Source of the DNA: Streptomyces adelaidensis | GTDB lineage: Bacteria > Actinomycetota > Actinomycetes > Streptomycetales > Streptomycetaceae | DNA length: 64,000 nt | Assembly (NCBI RefSeq): GCF_016598475.1 | Contig: NZ_JAEMUX010000001.1 | Location: forward strand, 151,185-215,184 | Direction of reading: 5' to 3' | Shown: in pieces, positions 18,500 to 27,292 of the stretch | Position numbering within the stretch: the first letter of the stretch is position 1 | Layout of the letters: each line of letters opens with the position of its first letter | Made by a program: the position numbers and the translations under genes | The notes under the pieces: model-generated | The model's input: only the letters and a program-made list of their open reading frames with translations | Database searches by the model: none | Told to the model about the DNA's origin: nothing

Positions 18500-18522
18500 G
18501 GTGAAATTCTTCTGATTTCACC
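18500..18522. promoter_or_regulatory. inverted repeat in an AT-rich divergent promoter region
   Basis: GGTGAAAT (18500-18507) and ATTTCACC (18515-18522) are perfect inverted arms 7 bases apart. They lie in an unusually AT-rich patch, about 85 bases before the small membrane gene and 210 bases before the ankyrin gene. This fits an operator. Confidence 0.45.
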
Positions 18523-18732
18523 TGAGTGGCCGATTCGCTGTTGGGCCGTCCGGGCTGGGCTGTTGCGCCGCGTGGGACTCGGTGTGATCTTTGCCTCGGC
18601 TGTGTCCGCTCATGTGCGCGAGGAGCCAGTACCCTGGCGATTCACTCGTACGGCGGCACCCTTCGCCGTCGTACGCTCCTGATGCACAACTGCTCATAGC
18701 TCGAAGCGCGCAAGTGAGAGGTGGTCCCGGCG

Positions 18733-19125
18733 ATGAGCGAAGCCCCCGACCCGCAGGTCGTGGAGCTGGCGACCAAGATCTTCGATCTGGCCCGGCGGGG
18801 CGAGACCGAGGAGCTCGTGGCGTACGTCGACGCGGGTGTTCCGGCCGACCTCACCAACGACCGCGGCGACTCGCTGGTGATGCTCGCCGCCTATCACGGT
18901 CACGCCGACGCGGTACGGGCCCTGCTGGCCCGTGGCGGCGAGGCCGACCGCGTCAACGACAGGGGGCAGACTCCCCTCGCCGGGGCGGTTTTCAAGGGCG
19001 AGGAGGGGGTCGTCCGGGTCCTGCTGGAGGGCGGGGCCGACCCGCTCGCCGGCACTCCCAACGCGGTCGACACGGCTCGCATGTTCGGCAGGAACGAGCT
19101 GCTCGAACTGTTCGCCGCGCGCTGA
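18733..19125 (+). CDS. ankyrin repeat protein
   Basis: A 130-residue soluble protein made of about three ankyrin repeats: TEELVAYVDAGVPADLTNDRGD, SLVMLAAYHGHADAVRALLARG and TPLAGAVFKGEEGVVRVLLEGG, followed by a shortened last unit. It presumably mediates protein contacts, with no catalytic residues. The ATG at 18733 follows GAGAGG 11 bases away. A GTG at 18721 would overlap that site and is less likely. It appears monocistronic. Confidence 0.88.
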   Translation: MSEAPDPQVVELATKIFDLARRGETEELVAYVDAGVPADLTNDRGDSLVMLAAYHGHADAVRALLARGGEADRVNDRGQTPLAGAVFKGEEGVVRVLLEGGADPLAGTPNAVDTARMFGRNELLELFAAR

Positions 19126-19428
19126 ACCACAGGTTCTGACCAGGTAAAACACAAAAGACGGGGGAGGCGGAGCGGGGCCGCCGGATATTTCGGTCGCGGC
19201 AGGAAGAACCGCCGGGTCATCATGACGTCGTGATTCACGGACATGATGGCTGGGCAGGTGTTGCCGCACCGCGTGGGCCGTGACGCGGTCCACATGGGCC
19301 CACCGACGAGAGGCAGAGGAAGATGGTCTACAGCGAGCAAGAGACGGCGGGCGCCCCGACGTGTTGTCACGCGGCCAGGTAGTGCAGGATCCCCGGTTGC
19401 GTCGACGCTTGATGTGAGGCTGTTTCCC
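19126..19428. other. 303-base leader region holding a short upstream ORF
   Basis: The region before the HEAT-like gene carries a CATCATG/CATGATG inverted pair near 19217-19247 and a 19-codon ORF with a good ribosome site at 19323-19382. No other gene was seen. Confidence 0.5.
19323..19382 (+). CDS. possible 19-residue leader peptide with tandem Cys codons
   Basis: ATG at 19323 is preceded by AGAGGAAG and opens a 19-codon frame ending in TAG. The peptide is MVYSEQETAGAPTCCHAAR. Its two Cys codons are TGT TGT, rare in a genome that prefers TGC. A second tiny frame (GTG at 19382, reading QDPRLRRRL) overlaps its stop. It could be a regulatory leader. Alternatively it is the true N-terminus of the HEAT-like protein, separated by two single-base deletions. 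Confidence 0.4.
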   Translation: MVYSEQETAGAPTCCHAAR

Positions 19429-20847
19429 ATGTTCGAACCGGTCATAGCGCCCAGCGGTACGCTGCTCGGCCTGCTGCAGAGGGGCCGCGGCGACGGCACC
19501 CTGCACGCGCTCACCGCCCCGCGGGCTGAGGCGCTCGCGGCACTGAACCACTGTGTACTGAGCGACCCCCGCCACGACTGGCAGGTGGAGAACCGCTCCC
19601 TGTACTACGCCCGCCTCCACCTCGACCTGGGCGGCGAGCTCGACGAGATCGAACGGCACCTCTTCGACGCCGAGGACGTGCTGGATACCGACGAGTCACG
19701 CACCGGCCTGGCCCTCGCGGTCCTCGGGCACCTCGCCTCCTACGGCAGGCGGGACGCGCTCGAACTGCTGCGCGGGTACGCCGCCGTGGGCACCAGCTGG
19801 GCCTGGGCCCTGGACGAGCTGGCCCTCAGGGACGACGACGAGGGGCTGCGCGCCCTCGCCGACCCTGTGCTGGCCCGCTTCACCACCGATCCGCAGGGCG
19901 AGGCCGAGCTGGCCGCCGTCGTCCGGGACGCCTTCGAGCCCCGGCCCTGGCGGTTGTGGGCCGAGGATCCCCGGGAAGCGATCGCCACGCGCGTGCGCGG
20001 CGCCCAGGAAGCCGGCTCCTTCGACCGCTGGCAGCGGCAGATGCGACCCGGCGGGCCCCGGCCGGGATGGAGTGTCAGGGCTGTGTTCGAGTGGGCCCAG
20101 CAGGGCATCGAACGCGGCGCCGTCCTCCATGTGCCGGCCGCCCGGTGTCTCACGGCCGTCGCGGGCCCCGAGGACCGGCCGGAGATTCTTCGAGCGGCCC
20201 GATCCGGTGACGACGGTGCTCGCTGTACCGCCCTGCACTACGTCGCCGACGGCAACGATCCCGACGCCCTCGACCTGATCGAGGGCGCGGTGACCGACGG
20301 GACGACGATGGTCGTGGACGCCGCCGTGGCGGCATTCGAACGGATGTGCAGCGTCGCGGCCGTCGACCGGGCGCGCGGCTGGGTGCACCGGCCCGACGCA
20401 CTGGGCGCCGCCGCCGGCCGGATGCTCGCCTGCCGGGGCGGAGCCAAGGACAGCGACCTGGTGCTGGGCGCCCTGCGCGAGGCCGTACGGGGCGAAGGGC
20501 CCGACGCGCCGACCCTGTGGACCCTCGTCGACGGCACCGGCCGGCTGGGCATCGCCTGCGCCGCCCCCGTCCTGCGCCACATCTACCGCGAGACCGCCTC
20601 CTCCCACCTCCGCGGCCGCGCCGCCCGCGCGCTCGCCGCCACCGACCCCTCCTTCCCGGCCGGCTTCGCCGTCGAGTGCCTCTGGGACTGCGAGGAGACC
20701 ACCCGGGAGATCGCCGCCCGGCACGCCGAGACCGGTGATGCGCGAGTCGTCGATCAGCTCCGCAGGCTGGCCGCCGACCCGGCCGAGGAGGCCGAGGTCC
20801 AGACAGCCGTACGCAGCCGAATCGGTCCTGACATGCCCGCGGTGTGA
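19429..20847 (+). CDS. HEAT-repeat-like protein
   Basis: A 472-residue soluble protein with repeated amphipathic helix pairs. Examples are LAVLGHLASYGRRDALELLRGYA, CTALHYVADGNDPDALDLIEGAV and LRGRAARALAATDPSFPAGF. It has no catalytic motif and probably acts as a scaffold or adaptor. ATG 19429 follows GTGAGG at 9 bases. Parts of an upstream frame (QDPRLRRRL then DVRLFP) look like protein too, which raises the chance of a longer original N-terminus. The glycosyltransferase genes follow 139 bases later. Confidence 0.75.
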   Translation: MFEPVIAPSGTLLGLLQRGRGDGTLHALTAPRAEALAALNHCVLSDPRHDWQVENRSLYYARLHLDLGGELDEIERHLFDAEDVLDTDESRTGLALAVLGHLASYGRRDALELLRGYAAVGTSWAWALDELALRDDDEGLRALADPVLARFTTDPQGEAELAAVVRDAFEPRPWRLWAEDPREAIATRVRGAQEAGSFDRWQRQMRPGGPRPGWSVRAVFEWAQQGIERGAVLHVPAARCLTAVAGPEDRPEILRAARSGDDGARCTALHYVADGNDPDALDLIEGAVTDGTTMVVDAAVAAFERMCSVAAVDRARGWVHRPDALGAAAGRMLACRGGAKDSDLVLGALREAVRGEGPDAPTLWTLVDGTGRLGIACAAPVLRHIYRETASSHLRGRAARALAATDPSFPAGFAVECLWDCEETTREIAARHAETGDARVVDQLRRLAADPAEEAEVQTAVRSRIGPDMPAV

Positions 20848-20986
20848 ACGGCGGGCGACTCGGAAGCCAGGAGGGCGTGGACGCGGCCTGACCTGGACAG
20901 GTGCGCAGCGCAACGCTCATGGGACGTTCCACGTCCGGAAAGATCCACGTTGACGCGGCCACGTCCAGCACGACGACAACACGGGT

Positions 20987-22117
20987 ATGCGTGTCGTCAT
21001 AGTGACCGAGTCCTTTCCCCCCGATGTGAACGGCGTGGCCCACTGCGCGCTGCAGACCGCGCGACACCTTGTCGCACGCGGTCACTCGCCGCTCGTCGTG
21101 GCCCCGGCCACCGCCACGGGATCCGGCGCCGGCGCCGACCTCCAGGCGCCGTGCCCCGTCGTCCGCGTCCCGTCCCTTCCGCTCCCGGGCTATCCCCAGG
21201 TCCGAGTCGCCCTGCCCAGCCGCCGGGTCGCCGCGGCGATCGTCGAACACCGGGCCGACATCGTCCATCTGGCCAGCCCCTTCATCCTCGGCGTGCGCGG
21301 CATGGCGGCGGCCGCCCGCCTCGGCGTCCCCGCCGTCGCCATCTACCAGACCGACCTCGCCGGCTACGCCCGCACCTATGTGCACGCCGGGGAGAGCGCC
21401 GCCTGGCGGCGCATCCGCTCCGTGCACGCCGCCGCCGACCGCACCCTCGCCCCGTCCAGCGCCGCCCTGCGCGACCTGGAGGCACACGGGGTGCCCCGGG
21501 TGAGCCTGTGGCCCCGAGGCGTCGACACCCTCCGGTTCCGCCCCGACCTGCGCGACGAGGCGCTGCGCCGGGAACTGGCACCGAACGGTGAGCTGATCGT
21601 CGGCTACGTCGGCCGCCTCGCCCCCGAGAAGCAGGTCGAACTGCTCGCCGGGGTCTGCGGCCTGCCCGGCGTACGCGTCGTCGTCGTGGGCGACGGGCCC
21701 AGCGAACCGGGGCTGCGCGAGGCCCTGCCGGACGCCGTCTTCCTGGGCCGCCGCACCGGCGTCGACCTCGCCCGGATCTTCGCCTCGCTGGACGTCTTCG
21801 CCCACACCGGCCCGTTCGAGACGTTCTGCCAGACCGTGCAGGAGGCCATGGCGAGCGGCGTGCCCGTCGTGGCGCCCGCCGCCGGGGGCCCGCTGGACCT
21901 CGTGGCCCACGGACGCACGGGGCTGCTCGTCCCGCCGCGCGACGCGGCCGCCGTACGCGACGCCGTGTGGTCGCTGGCCGCCGATCCGGGGCTGCGGACC
22001 GCGTACGGGGCCGCCGGACGGGCCATGGTCGAGGGGCGCACCTGGGCGGCCGTCGGCGATCAGCTCATCGGGCACTACGCCGATGTGCTGGCGGCGCGGA
22101 CGGTGGTGGCGGCATGA
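20987..22117 (+). CDS. GT4 glycosyltransferase, alpha-mannosyltransferase-like
   Basis: A 376-residue GT-B enzyme. The N-terminal domain starts MRVVIVTESFPPDVNGVA with the Gly-rich acceptor loop. The C-terminal donor domain shows VGYVGRLAPEKQVELL, VVVGDGPSEP and the EX7E motif ETFCQTVQEAMASGVPVVAP. The pattern resembles the GDP-mannose-dependent PimB/MgtA group of actinobacteria, which builds glycolipids on the inner membrane face. The exact sugar is uncertain. Its stop overlaps the next gene by ATGA, so the two transferases are translationally coupled. Confidence 0.88.
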   Translation: MRVVIVTESFPPDVNGVAHCALQTARHLVARGHSPLVVAPATATGSGAGADLQAPCPVVRVPSLPLPGYPQVRVALPSRRVAAAIVEHRADIVHLASPFILGVRGMAAAARLGVPAVAIYQTDLAGYARTYVHAGESAAWRRIRSVHAAADRTLAPSSAALRDLEAHGVPRVSLWPRGVDTLRFRPDLRDEALRRELAPNGELIVGYVGRLAPEKQVELLAGVCGLPGVRVVVVGDGPSEPGLREALPDAVFLGRRTGVDLARIFASLDVFAHTGPFETFCQTVQEAMASGVPVVAPAAGGPLDLVAHGRTGLLVPPRDAAAVRDAVWSLAADPGLRTAYGAAGRAMVEGRTWAAVGDQLIGHYADVLAARTVVAA

Positions 22118-23273
22118 GCGGGACCGCTGCTCAGAGGCTGCGGATCGTACGGCTCGCCAACTTCGTCGCACCCTCCTCCGGCGGGCTGCGGACCGCGTTG
22201 CGGGAGCTGGGCAAGGGGTTCGAGGCGGCCGGGCACGAGGCCGTGCTCGTCGTGCCCGGTGAGCGCCGCACCGAGCGCGACACCGAACAGGGGCGGGTCA
22301 TCACGCTGCCCGGACCGCTGCTGCCGGGGACCGGCGGCTATCGCGTCCTCACGGACAAGCGGCGCGTGGCGGCCCTCCTGGAGTCGCTGGAGCCCGACCG
22401 ACTGGAGGTCTCCGACCGGACCACCCTGCGCTGGACCGGCGCGTGGGCCCGGCGGGCCAGGGTGCGCGCGGTGATGGTCTCGCACGAGACCGCCGACGGT
22501 GTGCTGCGGACCTGGGGACTCTCCGAGCGGATGGCTCGCCGGACGTCCGACGCCCTCAACGTCCGTACGGCCCACACCTACTCGCGGGTGGTGTGCACGA
22601 CCGAGTTCGCCGAACGGGAGTTCGTGCGGATCGGCGCCCGGAACGTCGTCCGGGCCCCGCTGGGCGTCGACCTGGTGGGACGGCACCCCGCGCTGCGTGA
22701 TCCGGGGCTGCGCGAGCGCCACGCGCGCGTGGACGACGTTCTGCTGGTGATGTGCTCCCGGCTGTCGGTCGAGAAGCGGCCCGGAACCGCCCTCGACGCC
22801 CTGGAGGCCCTGGTGCGGCGCGGACGGCGCGCCGTGCTGGTGGTCGCCGGGGACGGGCCGCTGCGCGGCAGGCTCGAACAGCGGGCGAAGGGGCTGCCGG
22901 TGACCTTTCTGGGCCATGTCGGCGACCGGGACGCGCTGGGCGCTCTCCAGGCTTCCGCAGATGTGGCCTTGGCCCCCGGACCTGCTGAAACGTTCGGACT
23001 CGCCGCGCTGGAGGCGATGGCCTGCGGTACGCCCGTGGTGGCCAGTTCCTCGTCCGCCCTGCCGGAGGTGATCGGGTCGGCCGGGGCCACGGCGGCGGAC
23101 AACGGGGAGTCCTTCGCGGACGCCGTCGAACACCTCCTGGCCGCCCCGAGCGGGAGCGCCGGGACGCGGCACGCGCGCGTGCCGAGTGCTTCGGCTGGCA
23201 GACGGCGGTGGACGCGTTCCTCGCCGCGCACGACGCGACCGTCGGGTGCCCGGTGAGGGAGGGCGTCGGATGA
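22114..23273 (+). pseudogene. second GT4 glycosyltransferase, frameshifted near the C-terminus
   Basis: A GT-B glycosyltransferase, complete through both domains: SGGLRTALRELGKGFEAAGHEA at the start, MCSRLSVEKRPGTALDALEAL, VVAGDGPLRGRLE and AETFGLAALEAMACGTPVVASSSSALPE. About 44 codons from the end the frame shifts near 23141-23146. The intact frame would give ERRDAARARAECFGWQTAVDAFL and stop at 23271-23273 overlapping the next ATG, the expected operon join. As it stands, translation runs on to 23256 with an aberrant tail. One missing C explains this. All catalytic parts precede the break, so the protein may still work. Confidence 0.75.
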
Positions 23274-24113
23274 GACCCCTGCGGTTCGTGGCCCTCGGTG
23301 ACTCCCTCACCGAGGGCGTGGGCGACCCCGTCCCCGGCGGCCGGCGGGGCTGAGCCGCGCTGCTCGCCGACGGGTTCGGGCCCGCCGTCGACTTCACCAA
23401 CCTGGCCGTCAGCGGATCGCGGACCCGTGACCTGCTGGACCGGCAGCTGTCCGCCGCGCTCGCGCTCCGCCCGGACATCGCCTCCGTCGTCATCGGCGTC
23501 AACGACACCCTGCGCCGCACCTTCGACATCCACGCCGTCGCCGCCCGCCTCGACCAGGTCTACGGGGGCGTTCCGGGAGCAGGGCGCGGTGCTGCTCACC
23601 GTGTGCCTGTCCGACCCCGGGACGATGCTCGGCCTGCCCGGGGCGTTCGCCAGGCCGCTCGCCCGGCGGCAGCGCGCCGTCAACACCGTCGTGCACGCCC
23701 TGTCCGAGCGTCACGGGGCCGTCCATCTGCACGCCTCGGAAGGGGCCTGGCTGACGGACCGCGCGATGTGGAGCGCGGACCGGCTGCACCCCGGTGAGCG
23801 GGGGCACCGGCAGCTCGCGGTCCGCCTCCACGCCCTGCTCACGGAGGCGGGCCTCGCGACGGGCCCCGGCCCTTCCCCCGAGCCCGACGGCGCGGCGCCC
23901 ACCCGCGGCGCCGCAGTGTGGTGGCTGGCCACCGCAGGGACGGGCTGGGTGGCCCGGCGGTGCACCGACCTGCTGCCCCAGCTCCTCACGCTCGCCGCCG
24001 AGGCCCGCCACCGGGCCCGTGGCACCAGCTCCCGGCTGGACCTGTCCGCCTCCCACGCGGTGGCGTCGGCCCTGGCGGCGCTGTCCGTGCCGGACCGGCG
24101 GCCGGTGGCGTGA
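23270..24113 (+). pseudogene. SGNH/GDSL hydrolase pseudogene
   Basis: The start MRPLRFVALGDSLTEGVGDP has the catalytic Ser block of SGNH hydrolases. Codon 28 is TGA (23351-23353) where relatives have a Trp. The frame then continues through FTNLAVSGSRTRDLL and VVIGVNDTLRR until an extra G near 23565 shifts it. The last part, LLTVCLSDPGTML and then DRLHPGERGHRQLA (catalytic Asp/His box), runs in the next frame to 24113. The gene was probably an esterase partner of the two glycosyltransferases, since it overlaps the second by ATGA. It has one nonsense change plus one frameshift, so it is broken unless the sequence is wrong. Confidence 0.8.
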
Positions 24114-24141
24114 GGCGGCCCCGGACAGTCGGTGCCACAGG

Positions 24142-25014
24142 TCAGCGCCGGTGTCGTACGGCGACGAACCGCACCGGGGTGCCCGGCGCGGCCTGGGCCG
24201 CGCCGGGCAGGTCCGCCGGGTGGACCACCGCGACCACCGGATAGCCCCCGGTGGTCGGATGGTCGGCGAGGAAGACGACCGGGCGGCCGTCCGGCGGCAC
24301 CTGGACGGCGCCCAGCACCATTCCCTCACTGGGGAGCTCACCCGCCCGGGAACGCTCCAGGGCGGGCCCCTCGGTGCGCAGCCCGATGCGGTTGCTCGCC
24401 GAGGAGACGGCGTAGGGGCGCGTGGTGAAAGTGCGCAGCGCCGCGTCCGTGAACCAGTCGTGGCGCGGGCCCAGCGTGATGCGCAGGACGAGTTCCAAGG
24501 GCGGCGCCGGGTGCGGGACCACGTCCACGCGTGCGTGGAACCCCGGCGGGCGTCCGAGCGGGAGCACGGTGCCGTCCGTCAGCGGTGGAGGGCCGAGGCC
24601 CGACAGCAGATCGGTGGAGCGGCTGCCGAGCACCGGCTCCACGGCCACACCGCCGGCGACGGCGAGATACCCGCGTACGCCGGCACGGGCCGCCCCGATG
24701 TCCAGCAACGCCCCGCCGGGGACCCGTACGGCCGCTCCCCAGGCCACCGGGCGGCCGTCCACGGTGACGGGACAGGGGGCGCCGCCGACGGCCATGGTGA
24801 CCGTCGAGCGGGGCCGTACGGAGCAGCCGTTGAGGGTGGTCTCCAGGACGGCCGCGTCCGGGGGGTTGCCCACCAGGCGGTTCACCAGGGCGGCGGCGGG
24901 CGCGTCCAGGGCACCCGAGCGGGGCACGCCGAGGTGGGCGTGGCCGGGGCGGCCCCGGTCCTGGACGGTGGTCAGGGCACCGGCCCGGACGACGGCGAGG
25001 GCGCGGTCGCTCAC
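24142..25014 (-). CDS. pxpC: 5-oxoprolinase subunit PxpC (biotin-dependent carboxyltransferase-like)
   Basis: A 290-residue subunit of the prokaryotic ATP-dependent 5-oxoprolinase PxpABC, which opens 5-oxoproline to glutamate in the cytoplasm. Family marks are VVRAGALTTVQDRGRPGHAHLGVPRSGALD at the start, then VRGYLAVAGGVAVEPVLGSRSTDL and GRPVVFLADHPTTGGYPVVA near the end. The GTG at 25014 overlaps the pxpB stop by 4 bases (GTGA). Confidence 0.93.
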   Translation of the reverse strand: MSDRALAVVRAGALTTVQDRGRPGHAHLGVPRSGALDAPAAALVNRLVGNPPDAAVLETTLNGCSVRPRSTVTMAVGGAPCPVTVDGRPVAWGAAVRVPGGALLDIGAARAGVRGYLAVAGGVAVEPVLGSRSTDLLSGLGPPPLTDGTVLPLGRPPGFHARVDVVPHPAPPLELVLRITLGPRHDWFTDAALRTFTTRPYAVSSASNRIGLRTEGPALERSRAGELPSEGMVLGAVQVPPDGRPVVFLADHPTTGGYPVVAVVHPADLPGAAQAAPGTPVRFVAVRHRR

Positions 25015-25622
25015 GGCGCCGCCACGGGAAAGAAGCGGACCCGGGTACCCGGCGCCAGCAGAGCGGCCGGCACGCGCGTGTGGTCCCACAGCACGATGTC
25101 CGTGGTACCGATCAGCTGCCAGCCGCCGGGGGAGGAGCGCGGGTACACGCCGGTGTACGGGCCGGCCAGGGCGACCGACCCCGCCGGGACGGCCGTACGC
25201 GGGGTCGCCCGGCGCGGGACCTCGCGGGGCAGCCCGGTGAGGTAACCGAAGCCGGGCGCGAAGCCGCAGAAGGCCACCCGGAACTCGGCCGCCGCGTGGA
25301 TGCGGGCCACCTCGGTCTCGTCGACCCCCCAGTGGGCGGCGACGTCCGCCAGGTCGGGGCCGTCATACCGGACGGGGATCTCGACCACGTCCTGAGCGCG
25401 CGGAGGAACGGGCGGCACCTCCCAGGAGGCGAGGCGCCCGGTGAGGAGGGACGGGTCGTCGAGGCCGTCCAGGAGGACCGTACCGGCGGCCGGGACGATC
25501 TCGGCCACCGCCAGGTCGCCCGTCGCTCGACGGCGCAGCAGCTCGGCGTGCAGGGCCTCGGCCTCCTCGCCGGTGCCCACCTCGATCAGCAGCGCGCGGT
25601 CCCCGACCGGCAGCACCCTCAT
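25011..25622 (-). CDS. pxpB: 5-oxoprolinase subunit PxpB (KipI family)
   Basis: A 203-residue protein of the KipI/PxpB family that pairs with PxpC to use ATP. It shows MRVLPVGDRALLIEVG, RVAFCGFAPGFGYLTGLP (the family signature) and VYPRSSPGGWQLIGTT. It overlaps pxpA upstream and pxpC downstream by 4 bases each, so the three are translationally coupled and made in fixed ratio. Confidence 0.95.
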   Translation of the reverse strand: MRVLPVGDRALLIEVGTGEEAEALHAELLRRRATGDLAVAEIVPAAGTVLLDGLDDPSLLTGRLASWEVPPVPPRAQDVVEIPVRYDGPDLADVAAHWGVDETEVARIHAAAEFRVAFCGFAPGFGYLTGLPREVPRRATPRTAVPAGSVALAGPYTGVYPRSSPGGWQLIGTTDIVLWDHTRVPAALLAPGTRVRFFPVAAP

Positions 25623-26377
25623 ACGAACGCCTCCACACGGACCCCCGACGCCGCCAGCTCCGCCCGTACCCGCCGGGCCAGCTCCACCGCGCCCGGCGTG
25701 TCGCCGTGCAGGCAGAGGGAGCGGGCCCGGACGGCGACGCGCTCCCCGGAGCGGGAGACGACCGAGCCGGCCAGGGCCAGACCGACGGACCGCTCGACCA
25801 CGCTGTCCGCGTCCGTGATCACGGCACCGTCCTGCCCGCGCGGCACCAGGGTGCCCTGGTCGGTGTACGCGCGGTCCGCGAACGCCTCGGTGACGGCGGG
25901 CAGCCCGGCCCCCTCGGCCACCTTGAGGAAGCGCGAGCCGGGCAGGCCGAGGACGGGCAGCGAGGCGTCGGCGAGGAGCACCCCGTCGACCACCGCCGCC
26001 GCCTGTTCCTCGTCGTGCACGACACGGTTGTAGAGCGCGCCGTGCGGCTTCACGTACGACACGCGCGTGCCGGCCGCGCGTGCGAAGACCTCCAGGGCGC
26101 CGATCTGGTACGCCACCTCGGCCGCCAGTTCGGTGGACGGCACGTCCATCGCGCGCCGCCCGAAGCCCGCCAGGTCGCGGTAGGAGACCTGGGCGCCGAC
26201 CCGTACACCGCGCTCGGCCGCCGATTCGCAGACCCGGCGCATGGTGGCCGCGTCCCCCGCGTGGAAGCCGCAGGCCACGTTGGCGCTGGTGACGACGGAC
26301 AGCAGCTGCTCGTCGTCGGTCAGCCGCCAGCGGCCGAAGCCCTCGCCGAGATCGGCGTTGAGATCGATGGAGATCAT
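25619..26377 (-). CDS. pxpA: 5-oxoprolinase subunit PxpA (LamB/YcsF family)
   Basis: A 252-residue LamB/YcsF protein, the hydrolase part of 5-oxoprolinase. It begins DLNADLGEGFG, then ANVACGFHAGDAATM, VGAQVSYRDLAGFGRR and YVKPHGALYN, all conserved in the family. It lies 87 bases after the DUF1445 gene. The operon order MFS, DUF1445, pxpA, pxpB, pxpC suggests feeding of 5-oxoproline into glutamate. Confidence 0.95.
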   Translation of the reverse strand: MISIDLNADLGEGFGRWRLTDDEQLLSVVTSANVACGFHAGDAATMRRVCESAAERGVRVGAQVSYRDLAGFGRRAMDVPSTELAAEVAYQIGALEVFARAAGTRVSYVKPHGALYNRVVHDEEQAAAVVDGVLLADASLPVLGLPGSRFLKVAEGAGLPAVTEAFADRAYTDQGTLVPRGQDGAVITDADSVVERSVGLALAGSVVSRSGERVAVRARSLCLHGDTPGAVELARRVRAELAASGVRVEAFV

Positions 26378-26464
26378 GGTTCCTATTCTCCTGGATGTCC
26401 CATGGGTGTTTCCACCCGTTGTGTCCGCTGACGTGCCGCCGGCCGGCTGCCGTCGACGTGCCCG

Positions 26465-27292
26465 TCAGAGCACGCGGTACCGCTCGTCGCGGGCGTCGGT
26501 CAGGAACATCTGGCCCGGTGCGTGGGTGATCGCGAACGGCGGCCGTGAGGCCATCACCGCGGCCTGGGGTGTCACCCCGCAGGCCCAGAACACCGGGATG
26601 TCGTCCGGCTCGGCGTCCACCGGATCGCCGAAGTCCGGGCGGGACAGGTCCGCGATGCCGAGGCCCGCCGCCTCACCGCAGTGCACCGGGCCGCCGTGCA
26701 CGGCCGGGAGCAGGCTGCTCTCCCGGATCGCGGCGGCCAGGTGCTCGGGCGGCACCGGGCGCATCGACACCACCATCGGACCGCGCACCCGCCCGGCGGG
26801 GCGGCACTGGCGGCCGGTGACGTACATGGAGACGTTGCGGCCCTGCTCGATGTGGCGCATCGGGACGCCCGCCTCGGTGAGCGCCCACTCGAAGGTGAAG
26901 CTGCACCCGATCAGGAACGACACCAGGTCCTCCCGCCAGACGTCGACCACGTCCGTCGGCTCGGCCACCAACTCGCCGTGCTCCCAGACCCGGTAGCGCG
27001 GCAGATCGGTCCGCAGGTCCGCGCCCTGAGCGAGCGGAGTCGTCCACGCACCGGCGTCCGTGACGTCGAGCACAGGACACGGCTTGGGGTTGCGCTGGCA
27101 GAACAGCAGCATGTCGTACGCCCAGTCGGCGGGCACCGAGATCAGGTTCGCCTGGGTGTGCCCGGCCGCGACCCCGGCGGTGGGACCCGAGACGCCGGAA
27201 CGGAACCGGGCGCGCGCCTCGTCGGGGGTCCACGCGTGCGCGTGCGGGTCGACGAGGGTCAGGGGGCGGTCGTGAGCGGTCGCGTGATTCAC
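26465..27292 (-). CDS. DUF1445 putative hydro-lyase, D-glutamate cyclase-like
   Basis: A 275-residue DUF1445 protein. Marks are [24 protein letters not shown] near the start, [19 protein letters not shown] in the middle and [13 protein letters not shown] with [12 protein letters not shown] at the end. The mitochondrial relative DGLUCY converts D-glutamate to 5-oxo-D-proline, so a cyclase or hydro-lyase reaction is likely. Being directly upstream of pxpABC fits this, although stereochemistry and substrate are inferred. GTG 27292 overlaps the MFS stop (GTGTGA). Confidence 0.85.
   Translation of the reverse strand: MNHATAHDRPLTLVDPHAHAWTPDEARARFRSGVSGPTAGVAAGHTQANLISVPADWAYDMLLFCQRNPKPCPVLDVTDAGAWTTPLAQGADLRTDLPRYRVWEHGELVAEPTDVVDVWREDLVSFLIGCSFTFEWALTEAGVPMRHIEQGRNVSMYVTGRQCRPAGRVRGPMVVSMRPVPPEHLAAAIRESSLLPAVHGGPVHCGEAAGLGIADLSRPDFGDPVDAEPDDIPVFWACGVTPQAAVMASRPPFAITHAPGQMFLTDARDERYRVL

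Noticed and set aside
20150..22171. 673-codon minus-strand frame across the HEAT-like and glycosyltransferase genes
   Set aside because: Arg/Gly-rich shadow without motifs. The plus strand carries recognisable families.
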